Shown here: positions 21,416-31,479 of the stretch, one piece after another | How positions within the stretch are numbered: position 1 is the stretch's first letter | Layout: each line of letters starts with the position of its first letter | NCBI GenBank assembly: GCA_022925895.1 | Contig: JAKSYS010000013.1 | Location: forward strand, 213,354 to 277,353 | Origin: Fragilaria crotonensis | Lineage: Eukaryota; Bacillariophyta; Fragilariophyceae; Fragilariales; Fragilariaceae | Direction: 5' to 3' | DNA: 64,000 nt | Translations under genes and position numbers: made by a program | The notes under the pieces: generated by a model | What the model saw: only the letters and a program-made list of their open reading frames with translations | What the model was told of the DNA's origin: nothing | The model's database searches: none

Positions 21416-24400
21416 TTAGTAGTGATCGCGTCGAAGATCGTGCTGATCTTGCTGAGAATATCCTCCTCGGTCACCAAGGGATCGACTCAACATGGCAATA
21501 GCCTCGGCGATGGACGCAGGAGAAGGAGCAGGAGCAAGACCTCCTGTTCCACGCAGTAAACTCATCGGGTCGGAAGCTCCTCCCAGCGCTGACAACCGAT
21601 CAACCCCGCTGTGCTGTTGCTGTTGCTGCTGCTGGGTCGCATTTTCCAGCTGCTGGAGAAACACTGAGGTCGCGCTGCCTTGAGCTGGGTTTTGGTATCT
21701 AAGGAGGAGATTCCGGAGCTGCGCCTGGGGGTCAATCGAAAAGCCATGCGATTGGCCAAGTCCCAAAGCGTTCTGAAGTGTTTGAGCCTCGCGAAAATCT
21801 CGCACAACGTTGTCCGGGTGTTGTTGTTGTTGTTGTTGCTGCTGGTGTTGGTGCTGATGGTGTTGTTGGTGGTGGTGATGATGATGAGCATGCTGCTGGT
21901 GCTGCTGCTGCTGCTGTTGCAATGCAACAAGCTGTGAAGCCCAGGGCGAAAGTGCGGACAGGCCTGATAGACCAAGCTGGGATTGCAAAAGACGTCTCGC
22001 CTCCTCCTGAGCTGCGTGTTGTTGGAGGAAGTGATGCTGTTGTTGCTGTTGTTGTTGCTGCTGCTGCAAAAGAAGCACTGCCTCGTGCTCGGGGGTTCGC
22101 TGTCCGTCTCCTTGGGCTTCCACAAGCCTTCGCGTTGACAGCTCTAAGATCGCCTGCTGGTGGAAATCAGATGCAACTGACGATTCGTTTTGCTGATGTT
22201 GTATCTGCTCACGATGCAATTGTGATTCCCGATCTCGCTCTCGGAGAGCCGCTTTAATTGCTTCACTGCTTTCAACCGTCGTATCGACGGACGGAATAGG
22301 CACTTTCTTACGAGGGATGTCAACGTCGATATCCGCGGCTTTCTCCTCAACGCCTAACGAACCTTGCTTTCCAAATTGTTTCTTGTGATCGTAGTAATAA
22401 TTTTTGATTTGTGCAGTTGTTTTGTTACCAATCGCTTCTTCCAGAACGGTCCAATTCTTGCCGTGCTCCCCAACGATTTCTTGAAAAAGCTTCTTTTCTG
22501 CTGTGGTCCATTTTTGCGGCGCCTTTCGCCCTGCTGGACTTCGGTCACCCGACAAAAGTTTCTCCTTCGTCACACCTGACAAAGCTTCTTGAGTAGATGA
22601 CTTCAGGTACTTCTGTGCCCTCTTTTCCAATTTGAATAATGGCTCCCTCTTTCGCTTACGATTTTTTGTTGCGAGAAATTCCTCGTAGACATCCTCGTCG
22701 TAATCCTCGGCGGAAACATCAACCGTGTCCAGGAGTTTTCTCTTGATAGGGTGAAGATCGTAAGTGTGGAAAGAGGCGTCATCATCTGGAAGTGTGAATA
22801 CAAGAGGCTTGTCCTCGCCCGTGCCGGCTGTTACAGTAGCACCACAAGACAGCGACGCCTCAATAGTAGCATCCCAGTTCTGGTAGTCCCCTCGTCGCTT
22901 TCTTCTCATCAGAAATTCCTTCAAGGCTTGTTTATAAGGAACGCTTTGTTTCGAGTTGTAGTAGAATGCGACACAATCCCGTGTACTCTTATTGCGCAGG
23001 AAGGAAGCAATCTTACGAAAGTCCTTGGGGTGTTGAAGGAAGCGATCGAGAAAGATACATTTTTCCATATCAGTCCAAATGTTCGTGAGCGACTGATCCT
23101 GCGCTTCCTTTAGGGGATCGAGAGTCCTCTGGGCTTCAAACGTATTCACATAGGTCGCAGTGAGTGATCGCTCGAAAGAACAGATCTGGTTGGTGGGTTT
23201 GACGCCACCTTGAGAAATTCGTTTTTCCATGGCCTCCTTGGCTGTAAGTTCTGCAATAATCTGCTCCTGTTCGTACTCTGATCGAACGACATCACCAGTA
23301 CTCGGAGCCGCGGCGAGCGCGGCGATATGGATTGTTTGATGTGCGCCCTCCAGGAGTGCACACTTCAGGAGGAGGAACTGTCGCGGCACTTTGATTATTC
23401 ATGTTCAACATTGAGGATCGGCCATGTATTTTAGCGCTTCCCAATACGTTTTCTCGCATGTAGCCTTTCCGGCGCATCTGCTTTTCGTAGATCTTGGTGC
23501 GTCCGACGTATTCTTCGGCCAGCTCAGTCCAACGTTGGGTTAGTTTTTGTTTGTTGGTCCGAACGCATTCCTTGATGAGAGGACCTAGCTGCTTGTGCGT
23601 TTCTTGATGCTGTTCAAAATATGGACTGTTCCAAGGATCGGAATACAAAGCATCGGCTCGGCCGGTAACCTTGTGCGCCAAAGTGGACCACTCCTCGAAA
23701 TTACGACCAAACTTGAGGTCGACAATGTCGTCACACAAGGTGTGCCCGACATTCAAGGTAATCAGCGATTCTTGCTGAGCTTCTTGTGCCTTTTTTCTGT
23801 TCTCTGCCATAATAAGGTCTACGGTATTGCGGTGGTCAGTTTCTTGCGCCGCCCCGGTGGATTCTGGCGTCTCTTCCATGGCAGACTTGAAAGCGGAGTT
23901 CATCGCGGCTTCCTCGGCCTCTGCTTCAGCAGCCTCTTTGCGAGCCTTTTGAAGTTGACGCTCTGCCTTGGCGATATCAGCGTCAAGTGATTCTAGAGTG
24001 CGAGCTGTCTGCTCGGCATGGAGGATCTTGCGTCGTTTTTTCTCTTCGGACCTGGCCTTTTTGATACGTTCTTCCAAGGTTGCTCGCATTTCTTCCTGCG
24101 CCTTTCTGAACAATTCTTCCTGGTCACGCAATTTAGCCTGCAACTCTTCTCGTCGCGCCTCCACCTTCCTCTGAATCTCCTCATCTCTCGCCTTGCGTTT
24201 GAGCTCCTTTTGCACCTCCTTCTGACGCAGGGCTTCGGCTGCTCGGCGCTGCTGGTCCAAAAGAGCAGCCTGCTTCTGGCGGACCACTTCCGCTGCCTCC
24301 TCTTTTTGAATTTCCTCCAACTCCTCCTTTGCATGGTCTGCGTCATCTAGAGCTTGGTTGATGCTTTGTTCCATCTTCTTAATCGCTCGGATGATAAGCA

Positions 24401-26486
24401 ACTTGCCCGGCAATTTGGTCTCGCCGCGAACACCAGAGACGAGCGATGGATCATTCATCAATTCGCTAACTTTCTTGACAGACGACTCCGCCTTGTCAAT
24501 GTTCTCCTCACCTAAAATGGAGACGGTCAGCACCTTGTTGGATTCTTGGATTGCATCAGGGGCTGACTCTCGAGCAGCTGCTGGAGCAGCTGTCATTTGC
24601 AGTGGCGGTTGTGACACTTGTTCCTCTTCGGCAACGACTACAGGTCTTGGGAAGCGTGGATCCCAGCGTTTGGGTGGTGGCCTAGCAAGCAGGACGGGCA
24701 AAGGTGGAGGGGGCAACCGATGATGGGACAGTGCTTCGTTGGAGTAACCGCGACCTTCTATTTTTGAAACTGCGGGGCGAGGCGGGGTTTGGCTGTTGTT
24801 TGCAAGATCTGCAGTGCCGTCAGGAGGCATCGTGCGATCTGGTTCCGGTGGCAGCACTTCACCCGGTTCGGGACGCACGGATGAGGCAAACTCTTCAACA
24901 AGCGGAGCATGCGGAAGGTTATCAAGAATGGAAGAGGCTTGACGATCTGTCTGCACGTTGGGTGAGGAATACTGTTGAAATGACTTGCGTCGCTGTGTGG
25001 GTGAATGTCGAAACACACTTCGCCCAGGTGTACCATTAGTAACAGGGAACTCTCTTGGTGGATCGGCCAGGCTGCTGTAGGAAGAATGGCGTCGGTTACC
25101 TCCTTGTGGAAGTTGCTGCAATGATGGCGGTTGTAATTGCTGTTGTGGCAAGGGCGGATGTTGTTGCTGAGAGAAGGAATTGCGACGAGAAGTACCAAAG
25201 TCCTGCGGATTCGACGATTGTGACTGTGCTTGAGTAATCGGAGGGGGGCCACGACCAAATTCATCGGCTCGCCCGGAACGATGGTTGTCTGGCATATCCT
25301 GGTTGGACGTGGAGGAATAGGACCGATCCAGACCACTGCCCCAATTGGGACCCGAGTGAGAGTCGCTCGCGGTTCTAAAAATGCCCGAATCTGTATCTCG
25401 TCCCGTGGTGGAGGAAAAGGACGATCGTGGAGGTGGTTGGTCCTGCAGAGGAGGTGGGCCGCCTCGACCTCCATAATTGTTATTTCGAGGAAAGGCGGGT
25501 CCGCGACCTCCGCGAAATGAATTGCTTCGAAACGGCTGAGACCGCACATCGTTAGGTCTCGCTGCAACACCAGAAACCCCCTCTGAGCTTGATGGTCTGA
25601 AATCGCCACTCGTCACGAGTCTTGGTTCTGGCGGCGGTACAATTGAAGGGGCATTAATGTTGAGGTGATGAGTGTTGGTGTTGGAAGCGTTGCGAGGGTC
25701 GACAGGACGAGACTGTTGTGCCCCGGCAAACGAATCTGGTCCGGATGACCCTGAAGGGTTTCGATGAAATGATGGGCCACCTTCGGACACGCTTCTCTGT
25801 GCAAAGCCAGGTCCTCCTTGATCCAGCAATCTAGTGAAGGATCGATCTCGTGGTTGATCCCAGAGCCCAGAGCGTCCACCGCGTCCTCGCCATCCCCTTC
25901 CACCTCTTCCTTCTCCTCGGCCGCCTATTCCGCTTCGTCCACCACCTCCCCCTCTGCCAAGTCCTCCTCCTCCACTAATTATTCCAATACTCCCGACTCC
26001 AGGATTATTGTTGTTGCTGCTGTTTGCGTTGCCAGGAAGTGATGATATTCCACTTGGACCCATTCCTTGGGAAAACGATCGTCGGAATCCTCGATCCGCA
26101 TTCATCATCATCGTATTGTTGTTTGAATTAGGAGCAGCAGTATTAGCACTGCTGCTGCTGAGACCTCCAATACTACTATTTGACGGAAAATTGCTGCGAC
26201 GAAATGGAGGTTGTTGTTGCTGTTGCTGCTGTTGCTGTTGTTGTTGCTGAGCCGGAGGTAACGCCAACGTTCTTGGTGCTGATGAAAACGAAGCATTTGA
26301 TGCAATTTCTTCACGTTCTTCGCCAATTTCACCTTCTTCACCAATTTCTCCTTCTTCTTGAGAACGAGATGTATGGATTGACGACATGGGAGTTGTCAAT
26401 GGCGTTGCTTTTGTTGTTGTTGTAGCACTGGGAGAGTTGCTGTCGCTGATATTCGCATTCCCGCTGCTATGATTATAGCATCTCAT
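21416..26486 (-). CDS. NCoR/SMRT-like co-repressor with two SANT domains (one frame break)
   Basis: Two long frames, 26486-23292 and 23389-21416, form one protein of about 1700 residues. They meet at about 23298-23312, where RRARRG in the first frame is followed by GDVVRSEYEQEQ in the second. One extra base, probably in GGCTCCGAG, explains the shift, and no GT-AG intron fits. Order: low-complexity Gln, Asn and Gly tracts with an RGG-rich stretch (first 250 residues), a long Pro/Ser/Gln-rich region, a charged coiled coil (about 700-880 of the first frame), the NPYRRARRG motif, SANT1 (TNIWTDMEKCIFLDRF..., second-frame residues 103-146), SANT2 (KWTTAEKKLFQEIV..., 292-340), then poly-Gln and poly-His. 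This is the layout of NCoR/SMRT and yeast Snt1, scaffolds of class I histone deacetylase complexes. SANT1 plus the preceding region would activate the deacetylase. A nuclear location is inferred. Confidence 0.82.
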
Positions 26487-26913
26487 GGCACAGGATGGTC
26501 GCCGTTGAAGGCAAGGCGGCCGTGAGGTACTGTAGTTTCATCATACACTCCAGCAGTACTCGTACTCCACTGCAAGTACGACATCATACTGCCGGTAGTA
26601 CTCTACCGGTAGCCGGTAGGCACTATGCACTAGCACCGTATGCATGGTACTTGTACGCATACTCGTAGAACTACTTTACTTTACCTGGTACTGGAGGACC
26701 GTACTTGTACTCCAGTCTGCATGTTAGAATTGATGTGCCGTATGGCCATTGGCCATTGGCCATATCTACTACGGTACTATGAGTGTACCGGTAACACGTA
26801 CCAGCATAGTACTTTGTTCGGAGACGAGGCCTCCTTACATCATTCATTATTATATCGAGACGTCGTCTTTCGCTTTTCATCGGAAGGATGAGCATCCGCC
26901 TTTCTCTGCTGAT
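26487..26913. promoter_or_regulatory. Divergent intergenic region between co-repressor and SET genes
   Basis: The 427-bp spacer separates the minus-strand co-repressor start from the plus-strand SET gene and must hold both promoters. It contains dense GTAC and ACCGGTA words at 26530-26660 and GGCCATTGGCCATTGGCCAT at 26749-26763. No TATA box or initiator can be assigned with confidence. Confidence 0.35.
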
Positions 26914-28420
26914 ATGATACGCGTATGCATAATAATCGTTCTTTGTGGAAATCTCATTCCTTGGATTGTTCTGATAATACTATCAAATGTCAATGCCGTG
27001 ACAGTATCGATATCAGAATCAATCGCATCCGAGCAGCGCACAGAGGAATCAACAAAATTGGCAACAATATCATCACGACACGAACAATGTTCCATCTACA
27101 TCGCCCCATCAACAATCCCCGGGGCAGGTCAGGGCGTATTCACGTCCAAACCAATCGCCAATGGAACAGTGATTGGCATTCCTGATTTTATTATACCAAT
27201 TATTGATTTAGAGTTCAATCATCCATCTCTCATTTTGATCAACAGCAATGACAGTTGTTGGATGCTGCATGACTATGTTTGGAATGGTGACACAATGATG
27301 GGAATGCATCGTGAAGGTGGGAATACGGGTGCCTTGGCTCCCGGTTTTGATGCTGCCGTCAATTCGTACATTGAAACAGCCGGAAACGCAACAACAACGA
27401 CGACGACAACAACGAGCAGCAGCAGTAGATTCAATGTCGAGCGCCGGGAATATCCCCTGTTTGATACGACACTACCCCATAGATACAAGTATCCCTCAGC
27501 AGGATCCATGACAGCCTATTGGGATCACAATTCCAATTTCGCAAAAAAACGATACACCGGCTGGTGCTGAACTTTTCAAGGATTATGGTCAAGAATGGTT
27601 CGCATCGAGGGAGGCACTTGCTAAACATCAAGGTGATGGTGATGATGTTGTCAAGAATGATGATAGTCCGTCCTTGGACGAAGTGGTACGCAACAATAAT
27701 GTCGACCAGAAAATCAATTTGGAAGTCCAGCACCGGGATAACATTCGTGACAAATTACCAGACATGCCAGACTCTAGATGTTTGGAAAGTATTGTACCTC
27801 GTCCGTCCACAATCGAGGGCGCGGGGCGAGGAGGATTTGCAACTTGGAGTTTTCAAAAGGGACAAGTCATTACTGGGTCTCCTCTGATTCATATTCCAGA
27901 CAGGAAAAAACTCGAGTTGTATAATCTGGATGACGACGACACTAACGAGACCTCAATGTTGGATCACGTTGCACCCAAGCTTTATGGACATCAACTGCTA
28001 ATGAAGTATTGCTGGGGCCATCCCAAAACGAACTTGTTGCTGTGTCCGTATGGAGCTGGCATTAACCTTTTGAATCATTCTCGCGAACGTGCAAATGTCA
28101 TGATTCAATGGGCACCCCATGGACACTTGGCTCAAAATGACGCGTGGTTCTACATCTGCGTTACTGACATGAATTCCTGCAAGGCAAACTTGGCATGGGA
28201 TTATGTTGCTGTGAGAGACATTGCACAAGGCGAGGAGCTATTCATCGATTACGGCGATGCATGGCGGGTAAATGCGTGGGAGGCTCATGTAGCTGCATGC
28301 CTAACCACAAAATGGAGACCACCCACCACCCAATCCCTAGTTAGAAGAAAGAAAACCAACTACATAGATTATGATTCAAGGAGGAACATACTCACGTCCG
28401 ACGTTGCCAATCTTCTGTAG
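26914..28420 (+). CDS. SET-domain protein with two tandem SET-like modules (one frame break)
   Basis: The start is ATG 26914, followed at once by a hydrophobic leader (VCIIIVLCGNL...IVLIIL), so the protein is probably membrane-anchored or enters the secretory pathway. Module 1 begins STIPGAGQGVF and ends AGAELFKDYGQEW. Its NHS motif is degenerate. Module 2 begins STIEGAGRGGF, has the canonical INLLNHSRERAN and ends GEELFIDYGDAW. The frame changes at the A7 run at 27541-27547: with six A the two frames join as NDTPAGAELF. The C-terminus (from about 28300) is shared with the downstream duplicated repeat unit. SET proteins methylate lysines, but the substrate here is unknown. Only the second module looks catalytically complete. 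Confidence 0.75.
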
Positions 28421-28830
28421 TCTTAGAGAAATCCTTCGCTCTGTGGGTCCTAAAATTCTTGGATTGGCCCATGAATTGGCAGTGTACTCAATAGCATTGA
28501 CCGGGGTCAATGCAGAGTGCACTGTCCGCTTATCCTCTTCGCTCAGACAATCGTTCAAACGTTTGGCCATACGGCGGCTCGGCCCATTCGAGGTTGTATC
28601 GTAACGTTGAGAAACGGAAACACGGTGCCGCCGTCTTGTTCGACGTCATTGAAGAACGAACTCGAACGCAAACACGGCGCCAGGTCAACAAGGTCGATCT
28701 TGGTGAATGTCATTGAAATCGCTGTGATGGCAGCAGAACTGGTCCGGTTCGTGTCGTGTCAATCAAAGTTACTCAAAGTTCTCGTTTGGGCAGATTCATC
28801 AAATTCGCCATGCGATGGGTCCCCTAATGG
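28297..28830. repeat. Duplicated unit, copy 0 (overlaps 3' end of SET gene)
   Basis: This about 530-bp segment recurs at about 31870-32408 and 37475-38004 at high identity, starting with ACCACAAAAT-like sequence and ACCACCCAATCCCTAGTTAG and ending at GATGGGTC. Here it supplies the last about 40 codons and stop of the SET gene. In the other copies that frame is not maintained (copy 2 has an extra CTAG). Right of 28830 the homology stops abruptly where the hAT-like sequence begins. Confidence 0.85.
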
Positions 28831-28858
28831 TTGTTTTCATTTCTGCAATCAAATTCAA

Positions 28859-30188
28859 TCATTGGCGGGTGAGATGAGTGATGAAACCAGTCATAATGTT
28901 GAAGAACCTCTCCTTGACGACATTGCTCATGATAAACTCCATCACAAGATGTAGCTGGTGTGCTCCACACCAAATTCGGGTCAACGGGCAAGAATTCGCA
29001 TGCATGGCAGAGGCAAGTCTGGTCACGACGCCCGCAACGCCGCCACCAGTCATATCATGAGCTCCATCAGAAGCGACACCGATCAGACGAATCTTCCAGT
29101 CAGGACAGAGCACGTTTAAAAACTTAGTCACCATGTCAAACATTACTTCTCCTGTGTGCCGATCAAACATTGGAAGGGCGCAACCATGAAGACAGACAAT
29201 TGTACCTTGCTCCTTAACAAATACACGGAAGCGTATGTCAAGATACGATGTACTCTGGTGTGTTGCAGAGTCAAGGGCAAGTGAGAAACCCCAGGAGCGA
29301 CAAAGTATGTCCGAGATATGATGTAAATTGACAGCGCAGGCAACCCTGATATACTTGCTCACATCTTTCCGACAACAATGTCGCAAACATGGGTCACCCA
29401 TCACATCATATGTGCAAGCAATAATTTCTGACATCATTCTAAAGGAAGTGCCACACGATGTGTACCTAAGGGCCAAATTGAAAAGTGTTGCTTTTGATGC
29501 AGGAGGAATCATCACCAAATAGGAATATTGTTGCTCTTCCTCCAGGTTGCGAATGCGCTTAAACAGTTGGAGAGCTTTTGCTTTTGCTGACGCTGCTGCA
29601 TCTCCTTGTTTTTGCCTCAAGGCATTGAGCTCTCGCTCGCCCCCAAATGATAAATCATTGGCATCATCAGCACTCTCCTCGCCATCAGCATCAATAGTAT
29701 CATCAGCTTCATCGGCAGGATTAAAAAACATGTCACCAATGATAACATCAACAATATCCTTCTTTCCAATTTTAAATATAGTAAAGCTGGAAAGACTTGA
29801 TTGTAATGCCTGCCTGCTGCTTTGACGGAGTACTGCAGGAACGAGCCCCCCCCCTGCGGTCATTATTATTACCACCTTGATCGCGAAAAAAGCGTTCACA
29901 TGCATCCTTATCCTTTCGGTCAATGCGCTCGTCATATTGTTCAAATTGGACTGCATGCTGCTTCCGCAAGTGAAGCTCAATATTGTCGTACCGAAATGGT
30001 GCTGACCATCCCTTCACGATGCTAAGTGCCTTCCGTTTGGTGCCAGATCTTTCCTCGCGACCGAAGACGATACAAAAACGGCACTGAAGTCCAATCACTG
30101 CTGTGGTTTTGAGATGTCGTGACGCTATTGTAAGCCCAAACTGAGCATCATTTGACTTCACGTGTGCAGAAGCACGGGACGACGACAT
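28859..30188 (-). pseudogene. hAT-like transposase, frame-broken and 3'-truncated
   Basis: Starting from ATG 30188, the N-terminal frame encodes a BED-like zinc finger (LQCRFCIVFGREE then HLRKQH, with Cys-Cys-His-His spacing). The second frame encodes an RNase H-like core: WGFSLALDSATHQSTSYLDI, CALPMFDRHTGE, LIGVASDGAHDMTG and RIWCGAHQLHLVM, which match hAT/DUF4371-type transposases. The frame change lies at a C9 run on the plus strand (about 29848-29856), so it could be a homopolymer error. The protein stops at 28859 without the C-terminal dimerisation region, right where the duplicated unit begins, so the element is truncated. No terminal inverted repeats were identified. Confidence 0.7.
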
Positions 30189-30339
30189 GGTGGCACGTGA
30201 CAATGTTACAACAGCATACAGGTGCAAATGTGCTTCTTTTAGGCAAATTTCAACCACCGATTGATCTTAGGCGCCACGTCAGGGTCTAATTGGGAAGCGG
30301 AGGCGGGAACCCGGGAGATCGCCTCATCGAACCATGCCT

Positions 30340-30425
30340 GTATGTCATATGACATATGACATATATGCATATATGGTATGTCGTATGTCATATATTTGAT
30401 CCATATATCATATATTTGATCCAAA
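30340..30425. repeat. ATATG/CATAT palindromic microsatellite
   Basis: A run of TCATATGACATATG, GCATATATG and TATATTTGATCC words just upstream of DUF6824 gene A. It is followed by direct repeats of ATCCAAATCGCGA, which also precede gene D (43080-43120). Confidence 0.6.
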
Positions 30426-30481
30426 TCGCGAGCAGTGAATCCAAATCGCGAACGCCAGTGAATCCAAATTCGTGCCCTCGT

Positions 30482-31477
30482 ATGGACCCTTTTGTAACAA
30501 CAATTTATGTGAGGTATAGGAACAGAGTCGAGGCTCCAACCATGACGTTGATCAAGCCGACAGACATTATGCTTGGACGAGGCTGCACGTGTTACAACAA
30601 CCCAGGCAACAAAGTATTTCGTAAAGTGTTGAAGGAGCACGTAATCCATTACAGGAATCAAGCACTTCGGAGAGAAAAGGCAGCCTTAGTCAAAATGTTG
30701 GTTTCAAAGCTTGAAGCGATGGGTTATCGTTTTCTTCAGCAATCCACAACTGGAACCTATGTTGAAGCGCCTCCTCATCTTGCCGAGAACAAGGTGGCTC
30801 ACTGTCTTCGAGACCTCCGCCTGTCAAATGCTAAGCTTAGGGACGACGTGAATGTACTTTCGAAGAACTTCCGTCCCTTCAATACAGAGCAAACGAACGC
30901 AGACCAGGTCATGCCAGTTATCACTGGGGAGGCACATACCACGAAGGAAATGTGCAACATGGAGTCGAACAACACGGCCGCGATCACCATGGACGTGGAC
31001 CCATATTTACACGGTCTGCCAACAAAGCTACAACTCGATGCCAATTCATTGGTATCCTCCCCGACGAACATGGCTTTTGGATTCAGTTCGGCGCTGCGGG
31101 AATACCCTCTCGCTGACGGAGGAAGGGAGGAAGCGGATCCGTCATCCTTTGCCTATGTGTTTGAAGACGCTTCTGAGCGAGGCGCACATGGATCTCTTTG
31201 CTCCCCTGGCTCTGAGCCCGAACAACAGTTGGAGCATTTAGAACGAAGTTGGAACAACATAACGGATACGTTGTTCCCGGCGACTGTTTCAAAAATGACT
31301 TGTGCAAGTCATCACGCTCACGGTCTGGATTCTGTGGGCGTGGCCTTCAACATGTATGCAGCCGTCTACGGACGGTCTATTGGCAATATCTTTGTTGGCG
31401 ATCCATATCAACCGTTGGAATGCGATGTGGACGATGCGCAGAGCCTTTGCCGCTGGTTCAGTAGGCACCTTTCGTGA
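30482..31477 (+). CDS. DUF6824-domain protein, copy A
   Basis: 331 residues from ATG 30482. The DUF6824 domain occupies about residues 21-110: DIMLGRGCTCYNNPGN, then FRKVLKEHVIHYRNQALRRE, GYRFLQQ and a final LRD. It is common in diatoms and of unknown biochemical role, possibly in transcription regulation. The rest is acidic and Ser/Pro-rich with no known domain. The start at MDP is chosen because copies A, B and D all keep this leader in frame although it differs in length by 9 and 12 nt. An alternative start at 30542 matches copy C. Copy A is 95% or more like copies B and D by eye. Its 3' flank, however, switches at about 31480 to sequence matching the coding 3' end of copy C, a recombination or deletion joint. 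Confidence 0.82.
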   Translation: MDPFVTTIYVRYRNRVEAPTMTLIKPTDIMLGRGCTCYNNPGNKVFRKVLKEHVIHYRNQALRREKAALVKMLVSKLEAMGYRFLQQSTTGTYVEAPPHLAENKVAHCLRDLRLSNAKLRDDVNVLSKNFRPFNTEQTNADQVMPVITGEAHTTKEMCNMESNNTAAITMDVDPYLHGLPTKLQLDANSLVSSPTNMAFGFSSALREYPLADGGREEADPSSFAYVFEDASERGAHGSLCSPGSEPEQQLEHLERSWNNITDTLFPATVSKMTCASHHAHGLDSVGVAFNMYAAVYGRSIGNIFVGDPYQPLECDVDDAQSLCRWFSRHLS

Positions 31478-31479
31478 TC

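Noticed and set aside
30340-30425. Candidate origin or regulatory palindrome (ATATG run)
   Set aside because: Simple AT microsatellite not conserved upstream of the sister genes.
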